The notes below the pieces were generated by a model, which saw only the letters and a program-made list of their open reading frames with translations, had not been told where the DNA came from and did no database searches. Positions 47,731 through 58,900 of a stretch of DNA of 64,000 bases are shown here, piece after piece (position 1 is the first letter of the stretch; every line of letters begins with the position of its first letter). Origin of the DNA: Eudorina sp. 2006-703-Eu-15 (lineage: Eukaryota; Chlorophyta; Chlorophyceae; Chlamydomonadales; Volvocaceae); assembly GCA_003117195.1 (NCBI GenBank), contig BDSI01000147.1, positions 1 through 64,000 of the forward strand, given 5' to 3'. Position numbers and translations under genes: made by a program.

Positions 47731-47762
47731 TACACTACACTACACTACACTACACTACACAC
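47731..47762. repeat. (ACTAC)n microsatellite
   Basis: Six uninterrupted TACAC/ACTAC units. Confidence 0.9.
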
Positions 47763-48047
47763 AGACCTGGCTACATCCCCTCATGCACACCTACCTGCGC
47801 ACCAACACAGGTTGAGGTAACGGCACCGGGTCCCGCTGGCGCCACCTCCAGCACAGCCCCGCGAATCACACTTGCTATAGTCCAGGTGAGCACACACACG
47901 GCCGTTGTACATGCATGTATTGCTATCACATGGGGGACGGGCCATCTTGAGGAGCTCTTGAGAAGAACTTGATCTCGCATGTTGTTCATATCATAGGGAA
48001 ACATCTTCACCAAGAGCTTGAGTTAATTCCTCAAGTCGTTACACTTA

Positions 48048-48266
48048 AGCCTGGGTGAAGACCGGGAACCAAAACCCTCCCCAAGTCGGGGGGTCAAGCA
48101 CACACCCGAAGAGCACAACCAAGACCCTTGCTGCCCAAGCCCGGGGTGAAGCCCGGCGCCTAAGACGCTTCCCAAGCTGGGGGATCAAGCACACAACCAA
48201 AGAGCACCATCAAGACCAGGCTCAAGCCGGGGTGAAGCCCGGCGACAACTAAGGCCCTTCCCAAGC
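48048..48266. repeat. ~88 bp tandem repeat, 2.5 copies
   Basis: Units begin at 48048, 48138 and 48224, each with AAGCC.GGGTGAAG.CCGG, then CCCAAG..GGGG..TCAAGCACACA and AAGAGCAC. Copies differ at several bases. Confidence 0.75.
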
Positions 48267-49057
48267 AAATACGTACATAGTCAAGCCAGATACCCGCCTA
48301 AGAGAAAACTGAAGGCCCCTGCCTAGTGAAGTTGCCCCCTGAACATGGCTCAACCCCACAACAGTCCATTTACTGGATGTATGGAAGGCTGTAAGAACCA
48401 CCAGTTCCTAAGCTTCAGTGCCCCATCCTGCTGTCCTTCTGTCCATTTCACTGCACTTCTCCCAGCCGCTGTACTGAAAACAGTTCAACGCTGTCCTTTG
48501 CACTCCTCCTCCTCGCTTGGACAACTGAACGTCTGTAAAGGCAGGCCACCGGCGGGTAATCAAGTCATGAACACTAAAACAAGCTGCTGTGGTGAACTGT
48601 TAATCAATTCAACATTATTGCAGCGGAACTTATTTTTGTAGATACTTTTATAACAAAGTATACGGACTGTCTTGGACATATGCTGTCAAGGATGGACATC
48701 AGCACGCGGAGCATGCATGGCATAGATGCATGCTGCACAGGTCAGTGTGGCCGCACTGGCTACACACCTTGCGCATGTATGAACAAATTGTTCGTTAGCG
48801 GCGGAAGATCCAGCACGTGGATCAGGAGTGGGTACTGCAGCATGAACTTGAATTGCTTGCATGCAGCGCAGTAAACACACTACAGATTCCCTGCGTGCTG
48901 CACTCTGACCATACAAGTAGGCAAACGTCTGCTGCATGGTTTTGCATATCCAGATTAAATATAATTACGCACCTGATGACCCACCTGACTTGAGCCCTGC
49001 TCCATCCATCTGCTGCGTTTCATGCATAACTATGTACCCCTACATACATGCCGTCAG

Positions 49058-49345
49058 GTGCCTGCCGGCTATGCGGTTGACTCGGCGGCCATCCGTGACG
49101 CCCTCTCCGCCAGCCTTGTCACCGGCCGCGGAGAGTCCTTCCTTCCCCCCTCCAACATTAAGCTGGGTAGCGTGCCTAAGCAGTTTGGAAAGCCGGGTGC
49201 CACAGTACAGGCGCAGAATTGGGACACATGGGAGGGCGCTGTGAACACTGGCGAGATGGGAGCCGTGGGTGAGGTGTACTTTGATGAGGGGGGCAGCGCC
49301 TTCAGCACCCGTGAGTTCTCGGTCGTGACCAGTGCAGCCACCAAG
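49058..49345 (+). CDS. Candidate host gene, later exon
   Basis: Follows CATGCCGTCAG and precedes GTCAGT; exactly 96 codons, phase 0. It reads VPAGYAVDSAAIRDALSASL, then GESFLPPSNIKLGSVPKQFG, NWDTWEGAVNTGEMG and EVYFDEGGSAFSTREF. It looks like a folded extracellular or enzyme domain, but I cannot name it. The frame extends a further 43 codons if unspliced, with a change to Arg-rich composition, which supports the donor. Following exons are not found; the LINE debris and D2 that come next may have separated or destroyed them. Confidence 0.45.
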
Positions 49346-49490
49346 GTCAGTGAAGTGAGGTCCGGCTACCCGGAGGCTACAACAACAGACAAGGACCCGA
49401 CCGGCGCCACCAGGGTTTGCCGGCGTCGGCTTATTGCGGGACGATATCGGTACTACTGTGAGCGGCGGAATTAGTCGCTGTGCGCGAGAT

Positions 49491-49680
49491 TACCGAGAAA
49501 ATAATAATAACAATAATAATAATAGTACGCCGGCCGAAGCCTGGCGTGTATTAAGGGGGTGGGGAACTGAGGGGTGGCATATTCACCCCTGTATGCCCGC
49601 ACCACCGGGGAAGCCTAGGTTGGTTACTATCATTTTATTCCACCCTCCATCCTATCACTCGCCTGGTAGCGTTTAAACGC
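49491..49680 (-). repeat. Truncated LINE 3' tail, copy a
   Basis: On the minus strand it ends CCCCTTAATACACGCCAGGC, then CCGGCGTACT and an (ATT)n tract. The same ending is found at the 3' end of D2 and at 61090-61210. It is a 5'-truncated LINE relic. Confidence 0.7.
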
Positions 49681-49834
49681 TAAATTTGCACTTGTTTTTG
49701 TGAGGGGCGAGTGTGGGTATGAACATAATGTCAGGTCTGAGGCGTCAGGCCTCCTCTCCAGTCAGGTGTGGCAGCATCCATTTTGGTATCCGCATGCCAC
49801 TGCAGAACGGTGGGATATCCTCTGCCTTGCCAGC

Positions 49835-49960
49835 ATCCATAATAATAATGATAAGAGTACGCCGGCCGGTGTGTTAAGGGGGTGGGGAACTGAGGGGTGG
49901 TGTAGCCACCCCTGTATGCCCACACCACCTCCAGAACCCTACCAACTCATAGGGGGTCTG
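49835..49960 (-). repeat. Truncated LINE 3' tail, copy b
   Basis: Close relative of the copy at 49491: ATTATTATT, AGTACGCCGGCC, GTTAAGGGGGTGGGGAACTG and ACCCCTGTATGCCCACACCACC. Both lie on the minus strand. Confidence 0.7.
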
Positions 49961-50857
49961 ACAGGCTCAGACAGGTTTATTTGCCTGTCAGGAAACGTTA
50001 GCCTGACAGCTTTAGCCAACATTTCCGCCGCTGTTATTCGCTGTTCAATAGGTATTGCCTGAGCTCTGACACGACAGTTCCCAGCAATGTCAGTGACGGT
50101 CGCAATGATTTGGCTGTGACACGCTGTCAGTGGCTGTTTGGGCGGTGTCCAATGCTGTTACCCACAGTGCAGAGGGTATGATGTCTAATGTTGACGTCTA
50201 AGAACAACAGGAGTGACCTCCCTAGCGTTACTTGGTGGAGGCTGTCAGGTATTCCATGGCTGGGAATGAGGAGCTGTTTTTGGACATACAATGCACGCGG
50301 CTGTTATCGATTTTACTCACTGGGTGAAATGTAACATGAACAATGAAGTTGCACTGTGTCCAACGAACAGCATTATGCATGCGTGCCTTTTCGTGCACCG
50401 GACTGGAAGCCATGTCGGTAGCCCAAGGCAGTAGAAAACACAGCCACACGCACCAACAAACAGCCACACGCGCACATGGCTGAGGCACTTAGAACAGCAG
50501 CAGCCAGGTCAGCAGCTGCATGCCCATAGCAGCAGAAGCAGACGCACTCACACATATATACCAAGGGGCACTAAGGAACACATACGGCAGTAACAGCGGT
50601 GGTGGCTACACCCACACAAGTACAGATCCATGTATGAGCCGCTCAGAATAACAACCAGATCAGCATCCACTCATGGCAGTAGCAGCAGCAGATAGACGCA
50701 CCAAGACACACAGAGCCCCTTGTCTAAGACGCTAAAGATTTGAAGGGGACACAGTGTTTGTTGGGAGGGATGCTACACTAGTGCTCGCTGGGCACTGTCA
50801 CAAAGTAGGCTTGGGTTCGTTCTCCAAGTTTTTAAGAGGTGGGATACAGCGCTGGGA
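49961..50857. other. No gene seen
   Basis: Contains a short CTGTCAGGC/GACAG-rich stretch (49965-50010) and CA/GCA-rich sequence (50440-50560). The right part may hold the 5' UTR of D2, whose exact 5' end I cannot place. Confidence 0.4.
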
Positions 50858-52069
50858 GTGTGGACCCTACCGGCTCATGGAACCGTTAAACTGAGGGCTA
50901 GCTCGTTGTCTGGCAACACAGCACCCAGGGCTCAGGACGCTAGATTTCCAGTTGGTCAATCTCATGACCACCCCCGAAGAATTCGAATGAACTTGAGCGG
51001 CCTTTCTGGCCGCCAAGGCACAGCAATTGCTCTGATCTTGATGCTAACGTTGCTGTGGAGTTGGCCATTTCAATGCGGCGCGACGCAGGTCTCTGGCAGG
51101 CGCCATGAGGACCTCCTTCAGATTTTCCCCAAGGATAGAAATGCGACAACTTCAGCTTTTGAGCACCACAAAGGCACTGAAATGCTCTGCTCGCACTGCC
51201 AGCTTGTCTTAGAAACTGGTAAACGGCAGGACCATCGAGCACGGGTCGACAGCCAGACAACGGCTCTAAATGATAAGCCACAATTCATCGGATTCCAATA
51301 TCTTCTAGGCGTTCGTCTGCGAGCTCAGGGATTTACTTCCCAGACAGAGAATACTGCTGCGGACGTCGTTATAGCCGCTGCGCAACAGCAGTCTCTTACT
51401 TTCCATGAGAATTACAATGAACAACAGCACATATTAGGTGTCGCGATAATCCATCTCTGGAACGGGCAGAGACATGTAACCAGCAGCCTTCGCCAGGGCG
51501 GAATCCACTACTTCTCAAAAGAAACATGGAGGTTGATTACAGCTGATGCTAACTATGATACCGGCGTCCTATGGGCGAAAAAGCTACCCAGCTCGCAACC
51601 CATTTCCCGCCGTACATGGGAAATCAACCGTATTGAAACGAGAAAAGATAAAATCAGACAACAACACAACAGGCCCTCAGAATTGGAGTCCACAAGGGAG
51701 GCAGGGCCGACACGCAACTACACAACTATGTCCCTTGCGAACGAAAGGCCAAATGACGCCGTTCAAGGCCAACCTAATAACCTTGCAACAAGGCAGTATG
51801 ACAAAACAAGGACCGTAACCCGCGCTCCCTTCGGCACTAGAACAGATTCGGGTTGTCACCTGGTGGCCCGCCATGGAACCCTGCCCGCAGTTTGCCGCAA
51901 CGTATCGCCGCGCTGGCGACTGGCGCTGAGTTTCCTCGTGCTTCTTGTGATAGGTACCGTAAGTGCAACCTGGATGCTTACATCAGGGTGCAAACGGACC
52001 TCTGCCCAACTCGCACACCTCACAGACAAGCTGGGGCCACACCACAGGCCACACGCAACTCCAACGTGA
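50858..52069 (+). CDS. D2 ORF1, two hydrophobic segments, function unknown
   Basis: 403 codons. One hydrophobic segment near residues 54-71 (TAIALILMLTLLWSWPFQCG) and another near residues 360-377 (RLALSFLVLLVIGTVSATWM). The rest is polar. It occupies the place of the membrane-rich N-terminus that is fused to the protease in D1. It is in the same frame as the next ORF, separated only by TGA at 52067 and TAG at 52100, and the next ORF has no ATG before its protease motif. This suggests that D2 also once encoded one continuous protein, or that readthrough is used. No similarity to a known enzyme is seen. Confidence 0.6.
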   Translation: MWTLPAHGTVKLRASSLSGNTAPRAQDARFPVGQSHDHPRRIRMNLSGLSGRQGTAIALILMLTLLWSWPFQCGATQVSGRRHEDLLQIFPKDRNATTSAFEHHKGTEMLCSHCQLVLETGKRQDHRARVDSQTTALNDKPQFIGFQYLLGVRLRAQGFTSQTENTAADVVIAAAQQQSLTFHENYNEQQHILGVAIIHLWNGQRHVTSSLRQGGIHYFSKETWRLITADANYDTGVLWAKKLPSSQPISRRTWEINRIETRKDKIRQQHNRPSELESTREAGPTRNYTTMSLANERPNDAVQGQPNNLATRQYDKTRTVTRAPFGTRTDSGCHLVARHGTLPAVCRNVSPRWRLALSFLVLLVIGTVSATWMLTSGCKRTSAQLAHLTDKLGPHHRPHATPT

Positions 52070-52108
52070 ATCATAGGGAAGATAATCCCCCCATAGACCA
52101 CAGCTGAC

Positions 52109-55100
52109 TTGGCCCCTATACCCAGTGCTCACGCTCCCACGTACCACGAAAAACAAGTAGCTCAGTTCTGTCAAATACACGCCATTAACAACCTGTTAGG
52201 GACCAACCTGATACACCCGTACCATGTATTGCAGTACTGCAATAATATGTATCAGCAGCTTCGGCCCTCAGCCACCACTGCCGCGGCGGCCACGCTATGG
52301 CATAATGCGTATAACGCTGTCACAGGCAACTTCAACACCATGATAGTCAATCACTACCTGCGGTACAATGTCGCCATACAAGGGGGCCCGTCCCCACACC
52401 TCGCCGAAGTCAGCAGCAGATACAACATTCAACGCGGCAGCACACGAGGACATATTCTGCAGCAAGTGCGCGCACACACACCCAACAACAGTACTGCCCT
52501 AGCTGTTGGCTTCATCGTACACGATACGAGACATGCCATCGCCATTCGTAGGGCAGGAGACCAATGGTACCGGTTGGACTCAGAAGAATCACAACCCAAA
52601 CTGCTGGATGAAGTAGAATGGGCGCGACTCCATGGGCACGTGCACTACTTGGATTCGATCGACATCATGACCATAAACCAAATGCACATCGAATTCCGTC
52701 CCATCCGTCCAGCACCAAAGCTTTTGTCGGACATTCCCCCTCGGCAAAACCCAAGGGTAGAGGACGCCGAGGTCAACCCGACAGCCGACCAGCCCGACCG
52801 CGCACAACGTCTACAAGAAAACACGACCTCCCCGGGAACCCAAGCGCCTGACACACAGGACGAGGAAACCGAGCAAACATCGGCCGACACAGGCACCGCA
52901 CACACAGCCCAAACCAGGCGACCGGCCAGCCCTACAAGCAACCATCGTCAACCCAAACGCCGCCGTACCCAAGGACCGCCCACCCACTCGATCCTCTACT
53001 GCCTTCGACGGCAACAGGGCCTGCCTACGAGGCACCCCACCGGAGACGATGCGAGACGGAACCCAACCGCACCTGACGCACAACACCGTACCTCACGTCG
53101 GCGGCCCGCACGCGACACGGCACCCGACCCTACGAACGCACCACGGGAATCGCAGACCAGGGCTCCGCAAATCCGGAAGCGGCCCGCCGAAGCGCCACCC
53201 CAGCCGTGCCACTCCACGAGCGGGCCCAAGCAGCAACCGATGGCCAAATACCTCCGCAAAGCCAAGCAACCAAAACCCAACTCCCCTGTACAACACCGGC
53301 CCCCAACAGCCACGGAAGTGAACCCTGAACAAGTAACCACCCAGCGCACCCAGGACGGGCCACCGCCGACGGGGCTCTTCAAGGTGGTCACACTCAACAC
53401 CCGGGGGATTCAAACGCAAATGGAAGCAGTCCAGCACGCCATACACGAACAGCAGCCCGACATCGCAGTCCTCACGGAAACCAAGCTAAGCAGCCACCAC
53501 AGGCGAGCAGTCACCGGGATAAAACACGCACTGAAACCGTACCAAACATACATGAGCAACCGCCCCCACAACCCAGATATCAGCTCCCGATCTGCAGGCG
53601 TATTGATCTGTGTGTCTGAACGGTTCAGTCGCCAACACAGTGTCACTGCCACGCCGGTGCCGAATCAGCTGAACGGATACATTGGACACATCCGCATGGC
53701 CCCAGCCTCAAGCACGCCCCTCCATGTTGTGGGGGTGTATTGTCCGGAAGACCCGCAAACGCGCAAGCGGATCTACGAATACTGCATCAAAGTAGTACGG
53801 GAAGCCTCGACCGGAGGGGAAAACGTGCTGCTGGCCGCCGGCGATTGGAATGCGGTCCTCGATAAAACCGACAGGTCTACAGGCGAATGCGATTCGGCCG
53901 ACCTAGCACATCAAAGCTTTGCGCAGGCAGCCAAGCTCCAGCCGGTCAGCTGCCCCAGGCGTGAGCCCACGTACACCCAGATGAAAGAAGGAAGCGTCGT
54001 ACACCAGAGCCGTATCGACGACGTCCTGATCGCCGAGCACACCCTGGAAGCAGTAAGTGAGGATGGGCAGCCATACGAGAGGGTCTACGAGTGCGGCGGA
54101 AACTTTGACCACAAGGCACTGTGCACCTATCTGACGCTAGCGGGGCTCAAACTGTATCCGCCACCAGCTGCACGACCCAACACCGAACAACATCCACACA
54201 GCTGGAGCAGAATCAAATTGCCCATCACAAAAGACAGCAAAACCAATGCGAAAGCGGAAATGGAGGCCTCGCTCACCAGCGAAATTGCGGCGCTCCACGA
54301 CCTGCTGAAGCCCGCCATGGAAGCTGTGCAACACGCCAGCGAGAACCTGGAGCGGAACATTACGGAAGAAGAGGCCAGTGCCCTAATGAACGACCTTCGA
54401 CAACACCCGGATGTCCGCACCCTGGACGTCACGCAAGTCAGTCATAACCTCGGCACCCTGCTATTGAGGTGTCTCACGATACTAGAAAGCCACTGCGACA
54501 AAAAGCCCCCTCAAACGGGGAAACTGCACCCACCCAGGGCCCTGAACAAGAAACTCACGAGGCTGTACAAAGAACACTATGACCTAAAGTCCGAGCTAAC
54601 ACGCCAACTCACCGGCGGGACGACAAACTGGGCCAGAGACCAGAACGACTCAGCGGTGAACCCAGAACACAGCGCATCAGGCGAACCCGCCAGATCCAAT
54701 CCGCAGACCACGCCCGCCGAACGAGAGAACGGCGGGCCGGCCAGGGGTGCGGGGCACGCCACCGAGGCAGCCGCCGCTGCTGACACCCCCGCAGACAACC
54801 TGAGGGCGGCCATCCGGGATAAAGGAGCAGAAATCAGGCGCATTGTACAGGAAGTTAGGACAAGTCGCTGCAAGAAAGCCGCCAAAAGATTCCAGAAACT
54901 CCTGAGCAAGAAGCCTAAACAGGCGCATAGGCAGGTCCTCGAAGACGACGACCAGCCCCGGGGGATCTCCGCCATTCGACATCCGGCGGATGGGCCAATT
55001 CGAACGGACCCGGAAGAGATCCTGGACGCGCTCCACACGCACTTCGCTAAACTGGCGAAGCCCATCTCCGGACCCCGCACGGGCAAATTCCTGCCAACAG

Positions 55101-55918
55101 ATGCCCCCCGCGACTACCCCTGGATGAAAGCGAGCGCACCCGACCCCATGCGAACGCTAGCCCGACCGAGAGGAGTTCCAGTCTCCTTGCTCCCCGGGAT
55201 TGCTGACCCTATGCACTTTAGGGAATGTCTAAACCACCTTGCGCGCAGCAAGGCACCAGGCCCCGACGGCATACCTAATGAACTCCTCCAGGCGCTCCCG
55301 GATGCCCTCCAGCACGTCCTCCATCACCTCATGACCATTATGTGGGCCAAGGCGGAGATCCCGGCTCACTGGACCGCGTCCGAGACGGTTCTGCTGCCGA
55401 AGAAGGGGGATCCGCTGCTCATAAAAAACAAGCGACCCATAGCGCTGGCAAACATGGTGTACAAGCTGTACACCAGCCTGGTCACGCTGAATATGGCCCT
55501 CTTTAGCGAGCAGTCTCACATCTTCACCGAAGCACAAGAAGGGTTCCTACGGCAGCGCAACACAGAACGGCAAATACAGAATGTCCTGCACGCCATGGAA
55601 GACGCGGCTCTCATGAGTCGGGACCTCATCATCCTGTACGTCGACTTTACGTCGGCGTTCAATACGATTGACCAAGATAAGTTGCTGTCCATCCTATATG
55701 ACCTCGGATACCCCGTAGACCTAATAGAGGTCATCTCAAACCTGTACTCACGGGCGTCTACAACAATCAGAACAGAACACGGGCGCACACCCGCGATTCC
55801 TATTGAGCGCGGAACGGTCCAAGGTGACACGCTGTCCCCGATGCTCTTCATTATCTTTATGGAACCATTGCTGAGGTGGCTACACAATGGCGGAAGGGGT
55901 ACAGATATGGGTGCCTAA
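52109..55918 (+). CDS. D2 Josephin-like protease, APE endonuclease, RT N-terminal part
   Basis: 1269 codons. Residues ~12-180 are a Josephin-like domain: YHEKQVAQFC (oxyanion Gln and catalytic Cys), IHAINNLLG, RHAIAIR (catalytic His), WYRLDS (Asp). A Pro/Arg/Thr-rich linker to ~420 follows, then the APE endonuclease (VTLNTRGIQ, VLTETKLSS, GVYCPEDPQ, AGDWNAV, SRIDDVL, FDHKAL). The RT begins near residue 1040 (SKAPGPDGIPNELL, NKRPIALANMVYK, EAQEGFLRQRNTERQ, DFTSAFNTID, GTVQGDTLSPMLF). The frame is lost at GGAAGGGGTACAG near 55893, where one G too many (or two too few) in the run separates it from the next frame. No ATG precedes the protease motif; the displayed start is a TTG. Confidence 0.87.
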   Translation: MAPIPSAHAPTYHEKQVAQFCQIHAINNLLGTNLIHPYHVLQYCNNMYQQLRPSATTAAAATLWHNAYNAVTGNFNTMIVNHYLRYNVAIQGGPSPHLAEVSSRYNIQRGSTRGHILQQVRAHTPNNSTALAVGFIVHDTRHAIAIRRAGDQWYRLDSEESQPKLLDEVEWARLHGHVHYLDSIDIMTINQMHIEFRPIRPAPKLLSDIPPRQNPRVEDAEVNPTADQPDRAQRLQENTTSPGTQAPDTQDEETEQTSADTGTAHTAQTRRPASPTSNHRQPKRRRTQGPPTHSILYCLRRQQGLPTRHPTGDDARRNPTAPDAQHRTSRRRPARDTAPDPTNAPRESQTRAPQIRKRPAEAPPQPCHSTSGPKQQPMAKYLRKAKQPKPNSPVQHRPPTATEVNPEQVTTQRTQDGPPPTGLFKVVTLNTRGIQTQMEAVQHAIHEQQPDIAVLTETKLSSHHRRAVTGIKHALKPYQTYMSNRPHNPDISSRSAGVLICVSERFSRQHSVTATPVPNQLNGYIGHIRMAPASSTPLHVVGVYCPEDPQTRKRIYEYCIKVVREASTGGENVLLAAGDWNAVLDKTDRSTGECDSADLAHQSFAQAAKLQPVSCPRREPTYTQMKEGSVVHQSRIDDVLIAEHTLEAVSEDGQPYERVYECGGNFDHKALCTYLTLAGLKLYPPPAARPNTEQHPHSWSRIKLPITKDSKTNAKAEMEASLTSEIAALHDLLKPAMEAVQHASENLERNITEEEASALMNDLRQHPDVRTLDVTQVSHNLGTLLLRCLTILESHCDKKPPQTGKLHPPRALNKKLTRLYKEHYDLKSELTRQLTGGTTNWARDQNDSAVNPEHSASGEPARSNPQTTPAERENGGPARGAGHATEAAAAADTPADNLRAAIRDKGAEIRRIVQEVRTSRCKKAAKRFQKLLSKKPKQAHRQVLEDDDQPRGISAIRHPADGPIRTDPEEILDALHTHFAKLAKPISGPRTGKFLPTDAPRDYPWMKASAPDPMRTLARPRGVPVSLLPGIADPMHFRECLNHLARSKAPGPDGIPNELLQALPDALQHVLHHLMTIMWAKAEIPAHWTASETVLLPKKGDPLLIKNKRPIALANMVYKLYTSLVTLNMALFSEQSHIFTEAQEGFLRQRNTERQIQNVLHAMEDAALMSRDLIILYVDFTSAFNTIDQDKLLSILYDLGYPVDLIEVISNLYSRASTTIRTEHGRTPAIPIERGTVQGDTLSPMLFIIFMEPLLRWLHNGGRGTDMGA

Positions 55919-58900
55919 CCCCCGACGAAAACGACAGACACCACTTCAGCTCTGGCGCCTTCGCTGATGACTTGGCCATACTGACCAACAACGTCTCCGA
56001 CACGCGCGTCCAGTGTGCTAAAATCGAGGCCTATTGCACATGGGGGGGACTAAAGGTGAACGTAAGCAAATGCCAGCTACAGGGGATCCTACATGGCCGC
56101 GCGCGATCGGACCGCGACCTCAGCCGGGGCCCAGGGAGTAAGCCGTACGACGCCGCACTCGCCAGGATGCTCAAAGGACAAATCCGCATCGATGGCGAAG
56201 CTCTCCCATATGAGCCCCCAACGGAACCTTACAAGTACCTGGGGGTGCACATCACCCCCACACTAGACTGGGCAGAGCAGGTGGCCTACACCCGGGCCGA
56301 AATCAAGCGCCGGGGGCAAGGAATTGTCGAGTCCCTCGCCACCCCCGACCAGCGCATCAACATGATCAAAACGCTGATACATCCTAAAGTCGCATACGGC
56401 CTATGCGCTATGGCCTACACGCCACATGACGTTGCCAGTTTCGACTCGCAGATAGCAGGTATTGCTAAACGAAGCTACGGCCTGAAGAAGGGATTCCCAA
56501 CTCGCGCAATCCTAGCTCCCACCGACCAGATGGGCCTAGGCGTAGGGTCGATACGTACCTTGTACGTGCACCGCGCCACCAAAGCGCTCGTCACATCCCT
56601 GAACGACCCGGGACGGCTTGGAGTAGTCACGAGAGCCCTCCTACGGGTACAGGGACAGCATGCCGGAAACATACCGATCCATCAGCTCAAGCGGGAAAGT
56701 CGGTTCTATACGACGCTCAAACAGCTGGCGCTCGTACGTGAAGCCGGTCTGGAGCTTACAGACCAAGGGGAACACTATCACCAGGAAGCTAACAGCCTCG
56801 CACAACTGCTAGGTGAGGGGCTCATGACCCCAACCGAGCACGCCCTACCGTTCCGATGCCTTCAACCACTGCTTGAGCTGGGCCTTGACTTGAGAGCCCT
56901 ACGTGATAACAACACGGGGCAGCACCTCATCGACACAACCCAGCTGCAACGTATACGGGGGCGCCGTGTAAGACAGAAACACAAAGTCGCATTGAATAGA
57001 CTCAGTCTAGCGCTCAGCGAGGACGCCACTACCCGCACGGGAGCGGCAAAGTACCGCAGCGCTGCACCACTGCCGGCCGATCTCAGAAAAATTCCCGGAG
57101 ACCCGACCGTCACAGGGCTCACACGCCGGGGCACCGTCCCCAACCCCCTCCCGGGAGACTACATTACCCGGTACATGCGGCCTGCCGGGATGCAAAACCC
57201 CGACCAGAATGCGCGCCCCGACCCAGAAAATACCCACCCAGACCACATGAGGCACAGGGCACAGGACACTGAAGCCCCTGCACCCGCACCGCTTACAGGG
57301 AATGTGCGACCATCACGCCCAGGCAGAAGTCGGAACCCGGACGGAAAGAACCGAAAGCACGAGCTCCAAAAACTCGACCTGCGGAGAAACAAGGGCAAGC
57401 CGGTGAATGGGATCACGGATACAGACCCAATCGGATGGGTGCCACAACAGGGACCCCTAACCGTCGAACACTGTGCCCTCCTGCTGAGGCTCCCCAACCT
57501 TCGGGGACTCAGCCAGAGGGTGCCCGACGCGCAACGACTTTACAATATGCTCATGGGCAACCAAGACTGGCCCGAGGGGGTGCCAACCGAACATGGGTTC
57601 GCCATCACCCAAGCCCTGTTCGGGACGCAGGACAGAGTGGCCCGCATTATAGCCCAAACACGAAAGCGAGTGGACGCTGACCCGCCCCCGAGTAAGCAAA
57701 AACGGACCGGGAGACATAGCCGACCGACTCACCGTACATACTACACGGTCGCCTGGCAGAGGACCCTCATACCCAAGGGGGCGCTTCCGCTTTACGAAGC
57801 CCACAAGTACACACCGCGCGACCTGCGACCATACACCACAGGAGATGATGGGGAAGGCGGCATGCTAGACGTTGAATGGGAACCAACGGAAGAGGAGGAA
57901 ACCAGGCTCGCGTCGCAAGACACATGGGACACCCTGCTATCAGAATACAACCATAGACGAGAACACGGCATCGAACATGAGCCCGGGCGAGTGAACCAGG
58001 CGCAAGATCAACACCTAACGGACGAACAAAGGCAAGGACGATGGGAAGAAGAGTGCTACCAGACCACCCGAGGACAGCGGACCCTTCGGAGGTACGTGGA
58101 GATCGACACCGAAGCACGGAACCCGGAGATGGACATACACCCGACCGGCAAATACACAATCCAAATAGGCAAGCACAATTGCGCGCCGGGCGCGGCGCAC
58201 CCGATATTTAGTGATCCCCGAGACCGGGAACCCGCGGACCTACAAACCGCGAAACGCGCATATGTCTACGACCCGAGGGGAAAATGTCTAGGAATGCTCC
58301 CAGCAACACGACTGCGCGACATGTGGCTCCGATACACGGCGGCCAAATCTGCTCACCCGGAAGAACATGCGAGGCTTGCCGCCCCCGGAGGATTCCCCGA
58401 AGACGTGGCCCGACTGCTGCTACGATACAGGGACAGGGGCGGGAGCAAAACGAATACCGTCAAAAAAGCGCACGAGAAACGTCTTAGCGAATATCTCATG
58501 GAACGACTCATGCAGGCCATAGGTGCGGACACGGAGCGCTTCGCCTCGCCCTTGAACGTCGCCAAGTGCACAAGAGTATACCATGCAAGATTCCCCGAGG
58601 ACAAACTGTTTGGAGCAAGCCACGACGCATACCAACAGCCATTCAGGGGTGCCTCTGTCGCTCACCCGGAACCAACCCCCGAAGAGGGACACCATGCCAT
58701 GCGATGGGCCCTGGGATGGGCTGACGCAGAGCGCAACCACACAGACCCCACGGCCACGCTGCTCGTGTTCCCTGCATCTAAAACGGCACCCTACACCCGG
58801 TACCTACGGCACGACCTGGTCACTCACGTCGGGACAATCTCGACCGACAGGAGTGACAGCAACCTAAGCAACGACGCAATATGGGAAGACGTCCCCTCTT

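Larger units (their letters stand above)
46758..49057 (+). other. Long intron-like interval with simple repeats
   Basis: 2.3 kb without a convincing exon. It contains a pyrimidine-rich stretch (47120-47400), an (ACTAC)n microsatellite at 47731-47762 and a ~88 bp tandem repeat at 48048-48266. Further small exons could be hidden. The interval may have grown by insertions not recognised here. Confidence 0.35.
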
